This document shows, piece by piece, positions 52,716-60,976 of a stretch of 64,000 bases of DNA. The notes beneath the pieces are model-generated. The model was given only the letters and a program-made list of their open reading frames with translations. It did not search any database and was not told where the DNA came from. Numbering within the stretch: the first letter of the stretch is position 1; every line of letters begins with the position of its first letter. The position numbers and the translations under genes were made by a program. Origin of the DNA: Aquimarina sediminis (GTDB taxonomy: Bacteria; Bacteroidota; Bacteroidia; Flavobacteriales; Flavobacteriaceae); NCBI RefSeq assembly GCF_002895435.1, contig NZ_POYJ01000016.1, positions 42,510 through 106,509 of the forward strand. The letters run 5' to 3'.

Positions 52716-53468
52716 TCAATTTAGTGTATCTGAATTTAAATACAGAAAATGCTCTTCCGAAAAAGGCTCGTAACCCAAAAGTTTGGCTTTTTCTAATTTG
52801 TAATGTAGGATTACATCTATATAGTTATAATCAAAATATGACTTATACATTACGCCTGCAACGTCATATTTAAGACCATTGTGATCGACTAGATTTGGAT
52901 ACCAATACGGATTTAAACTATAAACCTTTTCAAGATTCCATATTAACTTTGTATCTAATCTAAACATTTCATTAAGATATAATCCAATTGCCAGAATATC
53001 ATATTCTAATAATTTGGAAACCCCATAAGATTGAATTTTCTGATCTAGACGTTTAAGTTTTAACAGATAAGATGTGTTATCAGAAAAACTACCTTGTATA
53101 TCAAACTTTTGCTCAATATAATCTATATAAATATGGATATTTTCGGCAATGTTTTCGATATTTTTCTTTTCTGGCTCAACTAAATCATCCATCTCATAAT
53201 CATTAACAGGAAAATACTGTTCTGCGATATGCTTATCTAATTCACTTCTAGAATAATACAATAAATTATATTTACCTGGCTCCTGTGGTATCACAAGATA
53301 TTTGTTATCTGGTAATTCATAAATGTTAGCCTTGTTAAACTCACAAACTTCAGAAGAAATATGACTTTCGAGCATCTCTATAATTCTTGGGTCTCCTGAT
53401 TTAAGAACTTCAAAGCTTTGATTCATAAAAAGCACTAAGCATATAAAATTAATTTTCATAATTAACAT
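52716..53468 (-). CDS. candidate immunity-type protein, family shared with 60139-60954
   Basis: This 250-residue protein of no named family has a short hydrophobic N-terminus (MKINFICLVLFM from the ATG at 53459). It shares a layout with the protein at 60139-60954: a PQ-E/L-G-x-Y-x-LL segment, a VNDYE/VPQETD region, a LNPYWYPNL / LNPHWTPYL motif and a tail FSEEHFLYLNS / LSPEHAEFLRS. It lies 14 bp downstream of the small toxin-tail-like ORF, as an immunity gene would. It is probably exported or membrane-anchored. Function is inferred from context. Confidence 0.6.
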   Translation of the reverse strand: MLIMKINFICLVLFMNQSFEVLKSGDPRIIEMLESHISSEVCEFNKANIYELPDNKYLVIPQEPGKYNLLYYSRSELDKHIAEQYFPVNDYEMDDLVEPEKKNIENIAENIHIYIDYIEQKFDIQGSFSDNTSYLLKLKRLDQKIQSYGVSKLLEYDILAIGLYLNEMFRLDTKLIWNLEKVYSLNPYWYPNLVDHNGLKYDVAGVMYKSYFDYNYIDVILHYKLEKAKLLGYEPFSEEHFLYLNSDTLN

Positions 53469-53482
53469 AAATAATAGTATTA

Positions 53483-53833
53483 CTAATATAGAAAAACATC
53501 TCTAGAAAAATAATGCGCAAATGCATTATCTGATGTACTAAAACTTAATCGCATACGACCACCTGTCATTTTATAATAAGCTGTGATATGAATCACTTTT
53601 TGTTCTGGACCTCGTATGGCTTGATTAGCTGCCCGAAATACATCTTGTCTTATATGAATATCTGCAGGCGTAACAAAAGTTAAACTGGTCGGATGATTAG
53701 CAAGGCCCGAAACGGCTCCTTTTTGAGCTAGTTCCTCTATAAATGTTTGTATCTGCCCTGTTAAAGTAACAGGTTTAGTTTTTACTTCAACATAATTATT
53801 ACCGGGAAAAAATTGTAATCTCTTATTACTCAT
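53483..53833 (-). CDS. truncated toxin-tip-like protein
   Basis: From the ATG at 53833 (MSNKRLQFFPG) the product has 116 residues. The frame is open to 53863, where it enters repeat copy B. The pattern TSLTFVTPADIHIRQDVFRAANQA and the ending resemble the extreme C-termini of some RHS-type proteins, but no RHS core or junction motif precedes it. It is most likely the left-over 3' part of a toxin gene, kept with its downstream candidate immunity gene. Family not recognised with certainty. Confidence 0.4.
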   Translation of the reverse strand: MSNKRLQFFPGNNYVEVKTKPVTLTGQIQTFIEELAQKGAVSGLANHPTSLTFVTPADIHIRQDVFRAANQAIRGPEQKVIHITAYYKMTGGRMRLSFSTSDNAFAHYFSRDVFLY

Positions 53834-53845
53834 ATGAGTAACGGT

Positions 53846-53938
53846 GAAACAAAAAGTTTGCATCCTTTATTAATGGTTTAAGATATCAAAAAAAAACTGT
53901 CCAAATGTTTTTAGACGGTTTTATCATTAACATTAGAA
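53846..53938. repeat. 93-bp direct repeat, copy B
   Basis: Matches 52607-52697 with a 2-bp length difference in an A-run. It lies between the truncated toxin-tip ORF and the 147-residue protein gene and carries the same hairpin with T-run on the - strand (53890-53922). Confidence 0.9.
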
Positions 53939-53942
53939 TATG

Positions 53943-54386
53943 TTAATTTTTTGTTTTTCTTCCATGAATATTAGTATCAAGGTTTGGTTCCAGCTTTATT
54001 TGGATTAACTCAAATTTTGAACTAAAATCTACTTTTTTAGGAGGGATAGGTCTTATTTTTATATCAAAAAGAATACCTAGACTTGCTCTAATCTTACTAA
54101 TATACACTTCCTCATTAATCATAAATTTTAAATGTGCTAGCCGAAATTCTTCTCTTCTTTCAAATAGAATTTCTGATGGTAACTCATTTAAATTTTCTGG
54201 ATAAAGTTCAGTAATGGTATCATTAGTATAATCTAACCTAAGTATTTTTACTAAATACTCTAATTGTTCAATGATCTTTTTAGAATTCTTCTCATCTAGA
54301 TTATCACATAAATAATCAAGAATTTTTTCCTCTATTTTATTTAAAGAACCTTTTTTGGGTTGTCCTACTTTTTTTTTCAAAAACAT
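53943..54386 (-). CDS. hypothetical protein in the toxin-immunity region
   Basis: This 147-residue, soluble, charged protein is not one I recognise. It starts MFLKKKVGQPKKGSLNK and is mainly helical (EEKILDYLCDNLDEKNSKKIIEQLEYLVKILR) with a beta-rich tail. It sits next to repeat copy B, and its size and setting fit an immunity protein whose toxin has been lost. No signal peptide or membrane segment. Confidence 0.5.
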   Translation of the reverse strand: MFLKKKVGQPKKGSLNKIEEKILDYLCDNLDEKNSKKIIEQLEYLVKILRLDYTNDTITELYPENLNELPSEILFERREEFRLAHLKFMINEEVYISKIRASLGILFDIKIRPIPPKKVDFSSKFELIQIKLEPNLDTNIHGRKTKN

Positions 54387-54407
54387 AATCTTGTATTTTT
54401 TTGACTA

Positions 54408-54920
54408 ATCAAGCATATTTTGATTAATTCTGTTCCAATAAGGTTGGTGCTAAAGCTCTTATTAAGGATTATTTAAATTAACCTGAACTCTTTTTTCTAA
54501 AAATGTTATTTACTTTTTCTAATAAGTCTTATCCCTAATACTAACATAAGTACACCAAATACTAACATAATAAAAATAACTGATAGTGATCCTAAGATAT
54601 AAGGTATATTATAATTAGTGTCAACTAAAGAAATTAAAGTACTTGGTATAGACATTAAGTTAAAAACTAGAAAAAGACTACCTAAAATTATTAATAAAAT
54701 CCCTCCAATTTTTTTCATGGTTATTCTGTTTTAAATTATATCTCCTAATAGCCTATTTTATCTAATGCTTTTTTTGCCTCTTTTCTTATCCAAGGATTTT
54801 TATGATTTAAGAATTTAGAAATTTTAGAAGCTGATTTTTTAGATTTTAATTTTCTTAATGAAGAAATTACATGAGCTGTTACATCTTCATCATCTAATAA
54901 ATTGACTAATATTTCTTCAG
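54408..54920. repeat. 513-bp duplicated block, copy A
   Basis: Aligns without indels to 60977-61489 (constant offset 6569) at over 90% identity. It covers an untranslated stretch, the 70-residue membrane protein gene and the 3' end of the HEAT-repeat gene. In copy A the HEAT gene is only a remnant. The duplication shows that an ancestral immunity cassette was copied within the locus. Confidence 0.92.
54506..54718 (-). CDS. small two-helix membrane protein, copy A
   Basis: The 70-residue protein has two transmembrane helices (about 5-26 and 43-65) and ends RLIRKSK. It differs from the copy at 61075-61287 at about eight positions, mostly conservative (L/I, P/A, I/F), so both are probably under selection. 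No family recognised. Its repeated association with the HEAT-repeat gene suggests that they form a pair. Confidence 0.7.
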   Translation of the reverse strand: MKKIGGILLIILGSLFLVFNLMSIPSTLISLVDTNYNIPYILGSLSVIFIMLVFGVLMLVLGIRLIRKSK

Positions 54921-54932
54921 CAACAGTCGTCT
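54745..54932 (-). pseudogene. remnant of HEAT-repeat protein gene
   Basis: The - strand encodes about 60 residues matching the C-terminus of the protein at 61305-61895 (DDEDVTAHVISSLRKLKSKK and onward). It has no start codon and is closed upstream by an in-frame stop. Its 3' end has a TAG at 54745-54747 where the intact copy has CAG (Gln), shortening the protein by three residues. It is clearly a 5'-deleted copy. Confidence 0.85.
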
Positions 54933-55258
54933 ATAGCAATATAAATTGTTTTTTATTCATCTTATAGGCTGAGCAATAACTAATTTAAAAAAACCTAAAA
55001 GGTTTGAGCTATTTCCATATAACTGAAAATAGGACATCGTTAGCTCTGCCATAACTTCTTTTAATATCAAGTGATCTAAGAATCCCTAAGGGATTCTTAG
55101 GATTTGTATTTACAAGGTTCTATCCTATCAATCCTGAGTCATACTTTATGGAGATATTCTTTGTGCTTCTTACTGTTATTTATCATTTTAAGAAATTAAT
55201 AAAAGTTAAAAATGAAAAAACCAAGTTGTCTTTAAAGACAACTTGGTTAACATAAATA
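54933..55258. other. intergenic region with two hairpins
   Basis: No gene seen. It contains a perfect 11-bp inverted repeat (CTAAGAATCCC/GGGATTCTTAG at 55076-55100, loop TAA) without a T-run, and the terminator at 55215-55246. The rest is AT-rich sequence without a recognised feature. Confidence 0.6.
55215..55246 (-). terminator. terminator of the 183-residue protein gene
   Basis: CCAAGTTGTCTTT/AAAGACAACTTGG forms a perfect 13-bp stem (55221-55246) with no more than the turn as loop. On the - strand it is followed by TTTTTT. It lies 12 bp after the stop codon of the gene at 55259-55810. Confidence 0.9.
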
Positions 55259-55810
55259 TTAATTGATTACAGGTAAATCAAAATCTTTTGACATTTTCTC
55301 ATTGGTAACTAAACGCCACCCTTCTCGAAGTTTCTCTTCGGCTTTTGGACCAATATAGAAAGATCCAATTCGTTTAAATTTCTTTTTGATTTTTGAGACA
55401 AAAGATTTATAAACTTGTTTGGAGAATGGATCGTCTGAAACGGTTCCAATTCTTCCTGCGATATTAACCTGATCTCCATTCTTATATATTCCTCCAAGTT
55501 TAATCTCAACCGATTTAGGGTTCTCTAATTGATCAACAGCATATTTAGTTCCTCCCTTTCTTTGTGGAATATCTCTAACATTTAACTTAGTATCATTTGG
55601 GATAACTAAATAGGCGTCTAAGTCATTCCAATCACCAGAACGAGCGAATCCAATACTGGAGTCTTCTAGTAGTGATTTATGAGTAATAATATCTTTATTG
55701 TCAAATAATCCTCTTCTAAAATATTTAACATCAAATTCGGTTTCAACTTCTTGAATAATGTCAGAAATATCTTCTTTCAAAATATGAAACATGATTTGTT
55801 TACCTCTCAT
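55259..55810 (-). CDS. hypothetical protein in the toxin-immunity region
   Basis: This 183-residue protein is not one I recognise; the ATG at 55792 (MFHILKEDI) is an alternative start. It is soluble, mixed alpha/beta, with SGDWNDLDAYLVIP near 60 and a basic segment KIKKKFKRIGSF near 138. It has its own terminator. Position after a pentapeptide-repeat immunity pair suggests another immunity or small effector gene, but nothing in the sequence decides. Confidence 0.55.
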   Translation of the reverse strand: MRGKQIMFHILKEDISDIIQEVETEFDVKYFRRGLFDNKDIITHKSLLEDSSIGFARSGDWNDLDAYLVIPNDTKLNVRDIPQRKGGTKYAVDQLENPKSVEIKLGGIYKNGDQVNIAGRIGTVSDDPFSKQVYKSFVSKIKKKFKRIGSFYIGPKAEEKLREGWRLVTNEKMSKDFDLPVIN

Positions 55811-55880
55811 TGCTATACTTTTTAGTTTTTATTGTGATTTTGGTATTAGTAATAAATGCTCTACTGGTCGAATTTGTTTT

Positions 55881-56800
55881 CTATAGAGCATTTTCTAATT
55901 CAAACATTATTTTTTTTGTAAGTGTCCTCCCATACCTTTTTTCAGTCTCCTCAATATTTAATATGTAATTAGGTTGCGTCTTGGCATGAACTAAAACTGA
56001 ATATATAAAAACGTCAGCTTCTTTGAATTCTTCTTCACTCCATTTACTGATTTTGGAATTTAAGATTTTGAGTCTTTTCTCCCAATTGTCGAAATATTTA
56101 TATACACCTGTTTTTGGAAGTTTAACTGCTGACAAATCACAGTTATTACTAAAAGTAGATATATCAATGTTGCTTCTTCAAACGATACGTTTTTCATTTT
56201 GTTTCTTTTTGCCCTTCCAAAATCCTTTTTGTCTTCTGGATGAGGGTATCCTCCTCTAAACCATAAATCTTTATATTCACCAATAAAAGAGCAATTTTCA
56301 AAAGAGGATCCGAAAAAATCCATTCCGTTTAATTTACAATTAGTTATTTTGCAATTGGTAAATTCTGCCCTTGTGAAAGTGGCTCTTCTAAAATTACAGT
56401 CTTCGAGAAATGACAATTGAAACCTAGTTCCTTTATAACCGATGGACGCTTCTATAAACTTGCATTTTAAAAAGTAAACGTTGGTAAATTCATTCCCGAT
56501 ATCACGGAATTTTGAAAAATCTGTTTGATGAAAAACAACATTGTTAAATTTGGAACGCTCGATAAATGTATCGTGAAACTCTGAGAATGATAAATCCGCA
56601 TCCTTAACTTTTAACTTTTTGATATCCATACTGTTTAACCGAAGCCCTCTGAAATCTATCAGCCCTTTATCAGTAATCCCGTAAGGGGAGTGTTCTTTTT
56701 TAAGAACACCCCCTCTTTGGGCTATTTTGGTGATTTTCAATAACGCTTCTTTATTGGCAGCATTTTCTACCCATCTGTTTTGAAATTTTGTTTTACTCAT
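55881..56800 (-). pseudogene. frameshifted pentapeptide-repeat protein gene
   Basis: The second copy of the pentapeptide-repeat gene directly downstream of the intact one (2-bp gap). The two agree closely to the FEEATL segment; then a one-base deletion between about 56150 and 56175 relative to the intact gene shifts the frame. Reading continues in the other frame (KTGVYKYFDNWEKRL) to the same end (FELENAL). As it stands it gives a 246-residue product with an unrelated tail. The middle (about 56300-56480) is nearly identical to the intact copy, pointing to recent duplication or conversion. Confidence 0.85.
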
Positions 56801-56802
56801 TT

Positions 56803-57723
56803 TTACAGAGCATTTTCTAACTCACTAATCATTTTTGTTGTGAGTTCTTCTCCAAACTCTTCTTCTATAAAATCAATATTTAATATATAATTCGGTTGAG
56901 TATCCGCATCGACTAAAAGTGAACTTACAAATATATCTGCTTCAATCCTCTCGCCTTCATTCCATTTGCTAATTTTAGCATTTAAAACTCTAAGTCTTTT
57001 CTCCCAATTGTCAAAATATTTATAATTTCCACTTTTTGGAAGTATTACGGTAGATAAATCACAATCGTTACTATAAGTTATATCTTGAAGGGTTGCCTCT
57101 TCAAATGACACATTCAGCATTGTATTTTTCTTTGGTTTCCCAAATTCTTTTCTATCATCAGAATGTGGGTATCCTCCTCTAAACCAAAGATCTTGATATT
57201 TTCCAGTAAACGAACTATTCTCAAAGGAAGAACCGAATAAGTCCATTCCGTTTAATTTACAATTAGTTATTTTGCAATTGGTAAATTCTGCCCTTGTGAA
57301 AGTGGCTCTTCTAAAATTACAGTCTTCGAGAAATGACAATTGAAACCTAGTTCCTTTATAACCGATGGACGCTTCTATAAACTTGCATTTTAAAAAGTAA
57401 ACGTTGGTAAATTCATTCCCGATATCACGGAACTTCGAAAAATCGGTTTGATGGAAAACAACATTGTTAAATCGAGAACGTTCTAAGAAAGTATCATAAA
57501 AGTCAGAGTATGACATGTCAGCATCACTTACCTTTAGTTTTTTGAGGATCATTCCACTTAATCGAAGTCCTCTGAAATCTATCAGCCCTTTATCAGTAAT
57601 CCCATAAGGAGAGTGTTCTTTTTTAAGAACACCCCCTCTTTGGGCAATTTTAGTGATTTTCAATAACGCTTCTTTATTGGCAGCATCTTCTACCCATCTG
57701 TTTTGAAAACGTGTTTTGCTCAT
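56803..57723 (-). CDS. pentapeptide-repeat protein, candidate immunity protein
   Basis: The 306-residue protein has about 20 tandem A(D/N)LxX-type pentapeptide units from residue 60 to 220 (for example FRRATFTRAEFTNCKITNCKL), forming a right-handed beta-helix. A helical tail of about 85 residues follows. It starts 4 bp after the stop of the orphan toxin module at 57728-58501, the position of a cognate immunity gene. Pentapeptide proteins often mimic DNA or shield targets, which would suit a nuclease toxin; that is inference. Confidence 0.8.
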   Translation of the reverse strand: MSKTRFQNRWVEDAANKEALLKITKIAQRGGVLKKEHSPYGITDKGLIDFRGLRLSGMILKKLKVSDADMSYSDFYDTFLERSRFNNVVFHQTDFSKFRDIGNEFTNVYFLKCKFIEASIGYKGTRFQLSFLEDCNFRRATFTRAEFTNCKITNCKLNGMDLFGSSFENSSFTGKYQDLWFRGGYPHSDDRKEFGKPKKNTMLNVSFEEATLQDITYSNDCDLSTVILPKSGNYKYFDNWEKRLRVLNAKISKWNEGERIEADIFVSSLLVDADTQPNYILNIDFIEEEFGEELTTKMISELENAL

Positions 57724-57727
57724 TTTT

Positions 57728-58501
57728 CTAATATTGTGTATTTAAAAAAGTTCCACCAGGACCATATTTTTTAACATGACTTGACCAAGAACCTGGTGTC
57801 GTCATATCCCACCAGTTTCCGGTAGCCGGATCGACAAAATCAGGACCTCTATTATAATTGCTTTGCAAGTTATTTAATTTACTGTCGTTTTCAATCATTC
57901 TTCGTGCTTTAACATCAATTCTATTACCTCTAAATGCAGGTCTTAGATATGGATTACGCTTTAAAGCTCTTCTTTGTCCTCGAGTAAAGGCTTTATCCCC
58001 CAATGCATCTACTTTTTTTGCAGCGCGTGTTACATGAGATTGTAACCTTTTAGTAGTAGAAGCAGCTTTTCCAGCTGTTGATGCTACCTTTGCTCCTCTA
58101 AGAGCTGGAATAATAGAAGATGTCTCAGTTAAAACATCTACATGTATGCCCCCTAAGGTATAAAAAACATTGTTAATATCCCCAGTTGCAGCGGCTCTTT
58201 GTATCTCTGCATTTGTTCTGAAAGTTTTAAGTGTAGGAAAAACAGATCCTAATCCTTGGGACACTGCGCCTAAATATGTATCCCATGTAAATAATGATAA
58301 AGGATCAGTAAAAATCGTAGCTATTCCCTGAATCATTTGTGAAACACTGTTTATTTGAGCAGCACTATAAGCAACACCTCCACTAGTAAACACCCCAGAT
58401 ACTGTTGGGCTAGAATGCATAAGCGGATCACCAATAGCATAATCCTGTGGTATTTCTGTGATTACTGGTCCTATATCTCTTCCTCCACTGCGATCAAACA
58501 A
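57728..58501 (-). CDS. orphan RHS C-terminal toxin module 1
   Basis: The frame is open from 58537 (after TAA 58538-58540) and reads NPIREVGRWFRGLFDRSGGRDIG, the junction also found in the full RHS gene, but no ATG is present near it; 58501 is a TTG. About 135 residues match the full RHS gene's linker (to STAGKA), then the tip diverges: FRGNRIDVKARRMI, then NYNRGPDFVDPATGNWWDMTTPGSWSSHVKKYG. The tip looks like a compact nuclease domain (D, D/E and T-rich core) but is not assigned with certainty. It is a silent displaced tip, paired with the pentapeptide immunity gene. Confidence 0.75.
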   Translation of the reverse strand: MFDRSGGRDIGPVITEIPQDYAIGDPLMHSSPTVSGVFTSGGVAYSAAQINSVSQMIQGIATIFTDPLSLFTWDTYLGAVSQGLGSVFPTLKTFRTNAEIQRAAATGDINNVFYTLGGIHVDVLTETSSIIPALRGAKVASTAGKAASTTKRLQSHVTRAAKKVDALGDKAFTRGQRRALKRNPYLRPAFRGNRIDVKARRMIENDSKLNNLQSNYNRGPDFVDPATGNWWDMTTPGSWSSHVKKYGPGGTFLNTQY

Positions 58502-58530
58502 GCCTCTAAACCAACGACCTACCTCTCTAA
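58064..58530. repeat. RHS linker repeat, orphan copy
   Basis: About 467 bp nearly identical to 62319-62782 in the full RHS gene, ending in both at CTCTCTAA. The orphan module at 59324-60013 shares the last part (about 59893-60035). Such repeats give the homology needed to swap tips by recombination. Confidence 0.9.
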
Positions 58531-58552
58531 TTGGGTTTTAAAAAACTACTTC

Positions 58553-58590
58553 AAATAAAACAGCTACAACCAAAAAAAAGGATGTAGCTG
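58553..58590 (-). terminator. terminator after the 230-residue candidate immunity gene
   Basis: CAGCTACA/TGTAGCTG (58561-58568 with 58583-58590) and a T-rich run on the - strand (TTTTATTTG). It closes the cassette formed by orphan module 2 and the immunity gene at 58631-59323. Confidence 0.75.
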
Positions 58591-58630
58591 CTCGTTTAAA
58601 ACATTTTATTAATTAAAAAGACTATTGATT

Positions 58631-59323
58631 TTACCCGTTCATCTTCTTAGTATAATATTCTTCAATATTAAATTTACCTAACTCTAAATCATTAAAAAAA
58701 GATTCTTTGGTATTATATAGCTTTTCTATCTCATATGGATCATGGATCATACCATATACAGCACCTTTTTTATCCATTGCAAGATAATTACCATCTTCTA
58801 AATCTTTAATGACATAAAAATCTCCTTCATCAATTTCAATTTTAAAAGTGTTTTCTAGGTCAATAAATTTTAAAAGCTTTTCGTCTTCAATTTTAAGAAT
58901 TTTAATAAGATCATCTTTGTCTTGATTATTAAAGTGTTTCTCTTTAATATTTTGAATATCAATTTTATCAAGATCTAAATCTCCATAATCAGATTCTAAT
59001 CTAAAGCCGGCTAACATACCTTCAAGTATATGTAATTCTACATTTTCAAATTTCATCTTTAACTTATTCCAAATTTTGATTTTTTCGATTATAAAAAATT
59101 TTGATAGACTTTTATTTGAAAATTTTGATTCTAAACTAGCATTCAAGATTAATGTATAAGAACCTATTTCTCCAAGCTTATTTTTCTTCTTCCCAATTAT
59201 GAAATCACTAGAAACCTGTTGTAATAAATATGGATAACTTGCTTCTAACTTTTTAGAAATCAAACTTAAAAAAGTATAGTCTATTTCTTTAATTCGATTT
59301 TTTCTTTTGAATAATTTTAGCAT
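58631..59323 (-). CDS. candidate immunity protein for orphan module 2
   Basis: The 230-residue soluble protein has an ATG directly after the TAA of the toxin module (0-bp gap), so translation is coupled. No family is certain. The C-terminal part (NYLAMDKKGAVYGMIHDPYEIEKLY) is reminiscent of SMI1/KNR4 (SUKH)-type immunity proteins, where a G-x-Y-x-A-x-D-x-x-G-x-VY-x-x-HD segment is common, but the N-terminal half is not obviously of that family. Acidic, as many nuclease inhibitors are. Confidence 0.65.
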   Translation of the reverse strand: MLKLFKRKNRIKEIDYTFLSLISKKLEASYPYLLQQVSSDFIIGKKKNKLGEIGSYTLILNASLESKFSNKSLSKFFIIEKIKIWNKLKMKFENVELHILEGMLAGFRLESDYGDLDLDKIDIQNIKEKHFNNQDKDDLIKILKIEDEKLLKFIDLENTFKIEIDEGDFYVIKDLEDGNYLAMDKKGAVYGMIHDPYEIEKLYNTKESFFNDLELGKFNIEEYYTKKMNG

Positions 59324-60013
59324 TTATTTCCATTTTAGGTTAAACATTTTTTTTACCCATTTGGGTGCGAACCTTGCTCTATAGGGATCTTTTAAAGCAT
59401 GTTCTAAACTATTTAATGGTTGTAAATTTAATCTATTATTTTTTAACCATTTTGGAGCCCATTTCCATCTTTGAGGAATAAACCTATGATGTAGTTCAAT
59501 GTATTGCTTCCACACCTGCCCAGTTTTAGTATTTATTAAAGGTTCAAGTTTTGGTTTTGTTCTAGTCGACCAATAAGCGGCTCTATACTGGACAAATGTT
59601 TTACCTCCTTGCGTGATTCCTCTTCCTATTCCACTAGTTATAATAGTAGCTGCTGCCTCAGCACCGTAGCCACCTCTATCTGTTCCATTAAGTCCTTCTC
59701 CTGCTAGTGATGTAACATGATCATCAAAAGGGTTCATTGACTGACCTACTATAGAAAAGGAGTTTGCTATACCATATATAGTTTGCTGAATAAAATTACC
59801 TCTTTCCCAACTCTCAGCCCAAGACTCCGGATTTGCACTAATTGTACCATTTGACCTATTAATTATTGGTATCCCGGGAAAATATCCATCACCCCCACTA
59901 GTAAACACCCCAGATACTGTCGGACTAGAATGCATAAGCGGATCACCAATAGCATAATCCTGTGGTATTTCTGTGATTACCGGTCCTATATCTTCTCCAC
60001 CGCGATCAAACAA
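59324..60013 (-). CDS. orphan RHS C-terminal toxin module 2 (HNH-like nuclease)
   Basis: The frame is open from 60058 (after TAG) through LFREVGRWFRGLFDRGGEDIGP, the same junction as the full RHS gene. No ATG lies near it; 60013 is a TTG. After about 40 shared residues the tip is unique. The end carries ELHHRFIPQRWKWAPKW, NNRLNLQPLNSLEHALKDP, with the paired His, Asn and His spacing of HNH/WHH-type toxin nucleases. The module is therefore a displaced nuclease tip, expressed only if joined to an RHS core or from TTG. Confidence 0.78.
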   Translation of the reverse strand: MFDRGGEDIGPVITEIPQDYAIGDPLMHSSPTVSGVFTSGGDGYFPGIPIINRSNGTISANPESWAESWERGNFIQQTIYGIANSFSIVGQSMNPFDDHVTSLAGEGLNGTDRGGYGAEAAATIITSGIGRGITQGGKTFVQYRAAYWSTRTKPKLEPLINTKTGQVWKQYIELHHRFIPQRWKWAPKWLKNNRLNLQPLNSLEHALKDPYRARFAPKWVKKMFNLKWK

Positions 60014-60069
60014 GCCTCTAAACCAACGACCTACCTCTCTAAATAGGGTTTTAAAAAACTATTTCAAAT

Positions 60070-60107
60070 TAAAAAACAGCTACAATATTTTTACTATCAT
60101 AGCTGTT
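60070..60107 (-). terminator. terminator after the gene at 60139-60954
   Basis: AACAGCTA/TAGCTGTT (60075-60082 with 60100-60107) followed on the - strand by TTTTTT (A-run at 60071-60076). Closely similar to the terminator at 58553-58590, so the two cassette ends share their flank as well as their RHS junction. Confidence 0.8.
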
Positions 60108-60138
60108 TTGTATCAATTTTAAAAATTCTACTTAAAAT

Positions 60139-60954
60139 CTAATCATTACCAACCTTTCCACTTCTTAAAAACTCAGCATGTTCTGGAGATAATGTTGGAG
60201 TTCCATCTATATGGTCCATTCCTCTGTAAAAGGCAACCTCCCTTCTCATAATTCGAAGTAAATCAATATCCTCTGAACTATAAATATTATCTTCTACAGG
60301 TTTCCAAAAGTTAAACTTCCAATGATCATTTTTCTTTTTCAAATATGGAGTCCAGTGCGGGTTTAATGTACATTCACGATGCAAGTACCATTCTAGTTCT
60401 TCACCAATGAAGTTAATCATATAGTTTCCTAAAAAAAATCCTAAAAGATAAGTATCCCTATATTCAAGATTTTCATCCTTATATTTCTTATTAAAAATAT
60501 TACCAAGTAAAATTAAATCGGATTCCTTTGCATTTTCAAGATCAATGGGTTCAATACCAAGTCGATTAAAAAACTCTTCCATAAGGATGTTCATACCTTT
60601 ATCTAAATCTTGAATTAAATGTTTATCTTCTTCGTAAAAAGAATCAGTTTCTTGAGGTACAGGATAAACTTTTGATTCAACCATTTTGTTGAAAGCTTCT
60701 TCAGAATTAAAAAGAATAGCGTAATTTCCAAGTTGCGGAAAAATAGCTAATTCTCCTGTTTTTTTAAACCTTTCCACAATTGCCCAATTATATTCTATTT
60801 GGTCTATCATCTCTCCTTTAAATTTGTCTGAGAGTTTTTCTAGCTCTTTTTTATCATATACTTTATATCCTTCTTGTGCTTTCATAATAGTTATGGTTAC
60901 CAAGCTAAAAATAACAATTAACCTCAGTGTAATATAACTTTTGCATTTGACCAT
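60139..60954 (-). CDS. candidate immunity-type exported protein, family shared with 52716-53468
   Basis: From the ATG at 60954 (MVKCKSYITLRLIVIFSLV) the 271-residue product has a signal peptide or membrane anchor ending near MKAQ. The ATG at 60981 adds nine residues. It is a diverged paralogue of the protein at 52716-53468, with the shared LNPHWTPYL motif, the AIFPQLGNYAILF segment and the ending LSPEHAEFLRSG. No known domain. It is placed after the HEAT-repeat and small membrane genes and before orphan module 2, as a leftover of another cassette. Confidence 0.62.
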   Translation of the reverse strand: MVKCKSYITLRLIVIFSLVTITIMKAQEGYKVYDKKELEKLSDKFKGEMIDQIEYNWAIVERFKKTGELAIFPQLGNYAILFNSEEAFNKMVESKVYPVPQETDSFYEEDKHLIQDLDKGMNILMEEFFNRLGIEPIDLENAKESDLILLGNIFNKKYKDENLEYRDTYLLGFFLGNYMINFIGEELEWYLHRECTLNPHWTPYLKKKNDHWKFNFWKPVEDNIYSSEDIDLLRIMRREVAFYRGMDHIDGTPTLSPEHAEFLRSGKVGND

Positions 60955-60976
60955 AATCATCCTAATTATAAGTACC

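Noticed and set aside
54933..55258. CRISPR or attachment site at the 11-bp inverted repeat
   Set aside because: A single hairpin without repeats, spacers or integrase nearby.
55309..55509. 66-codon - strand ORF within the 183-residue gene
   Set aside because: Overlaps in another frame with no independent support.
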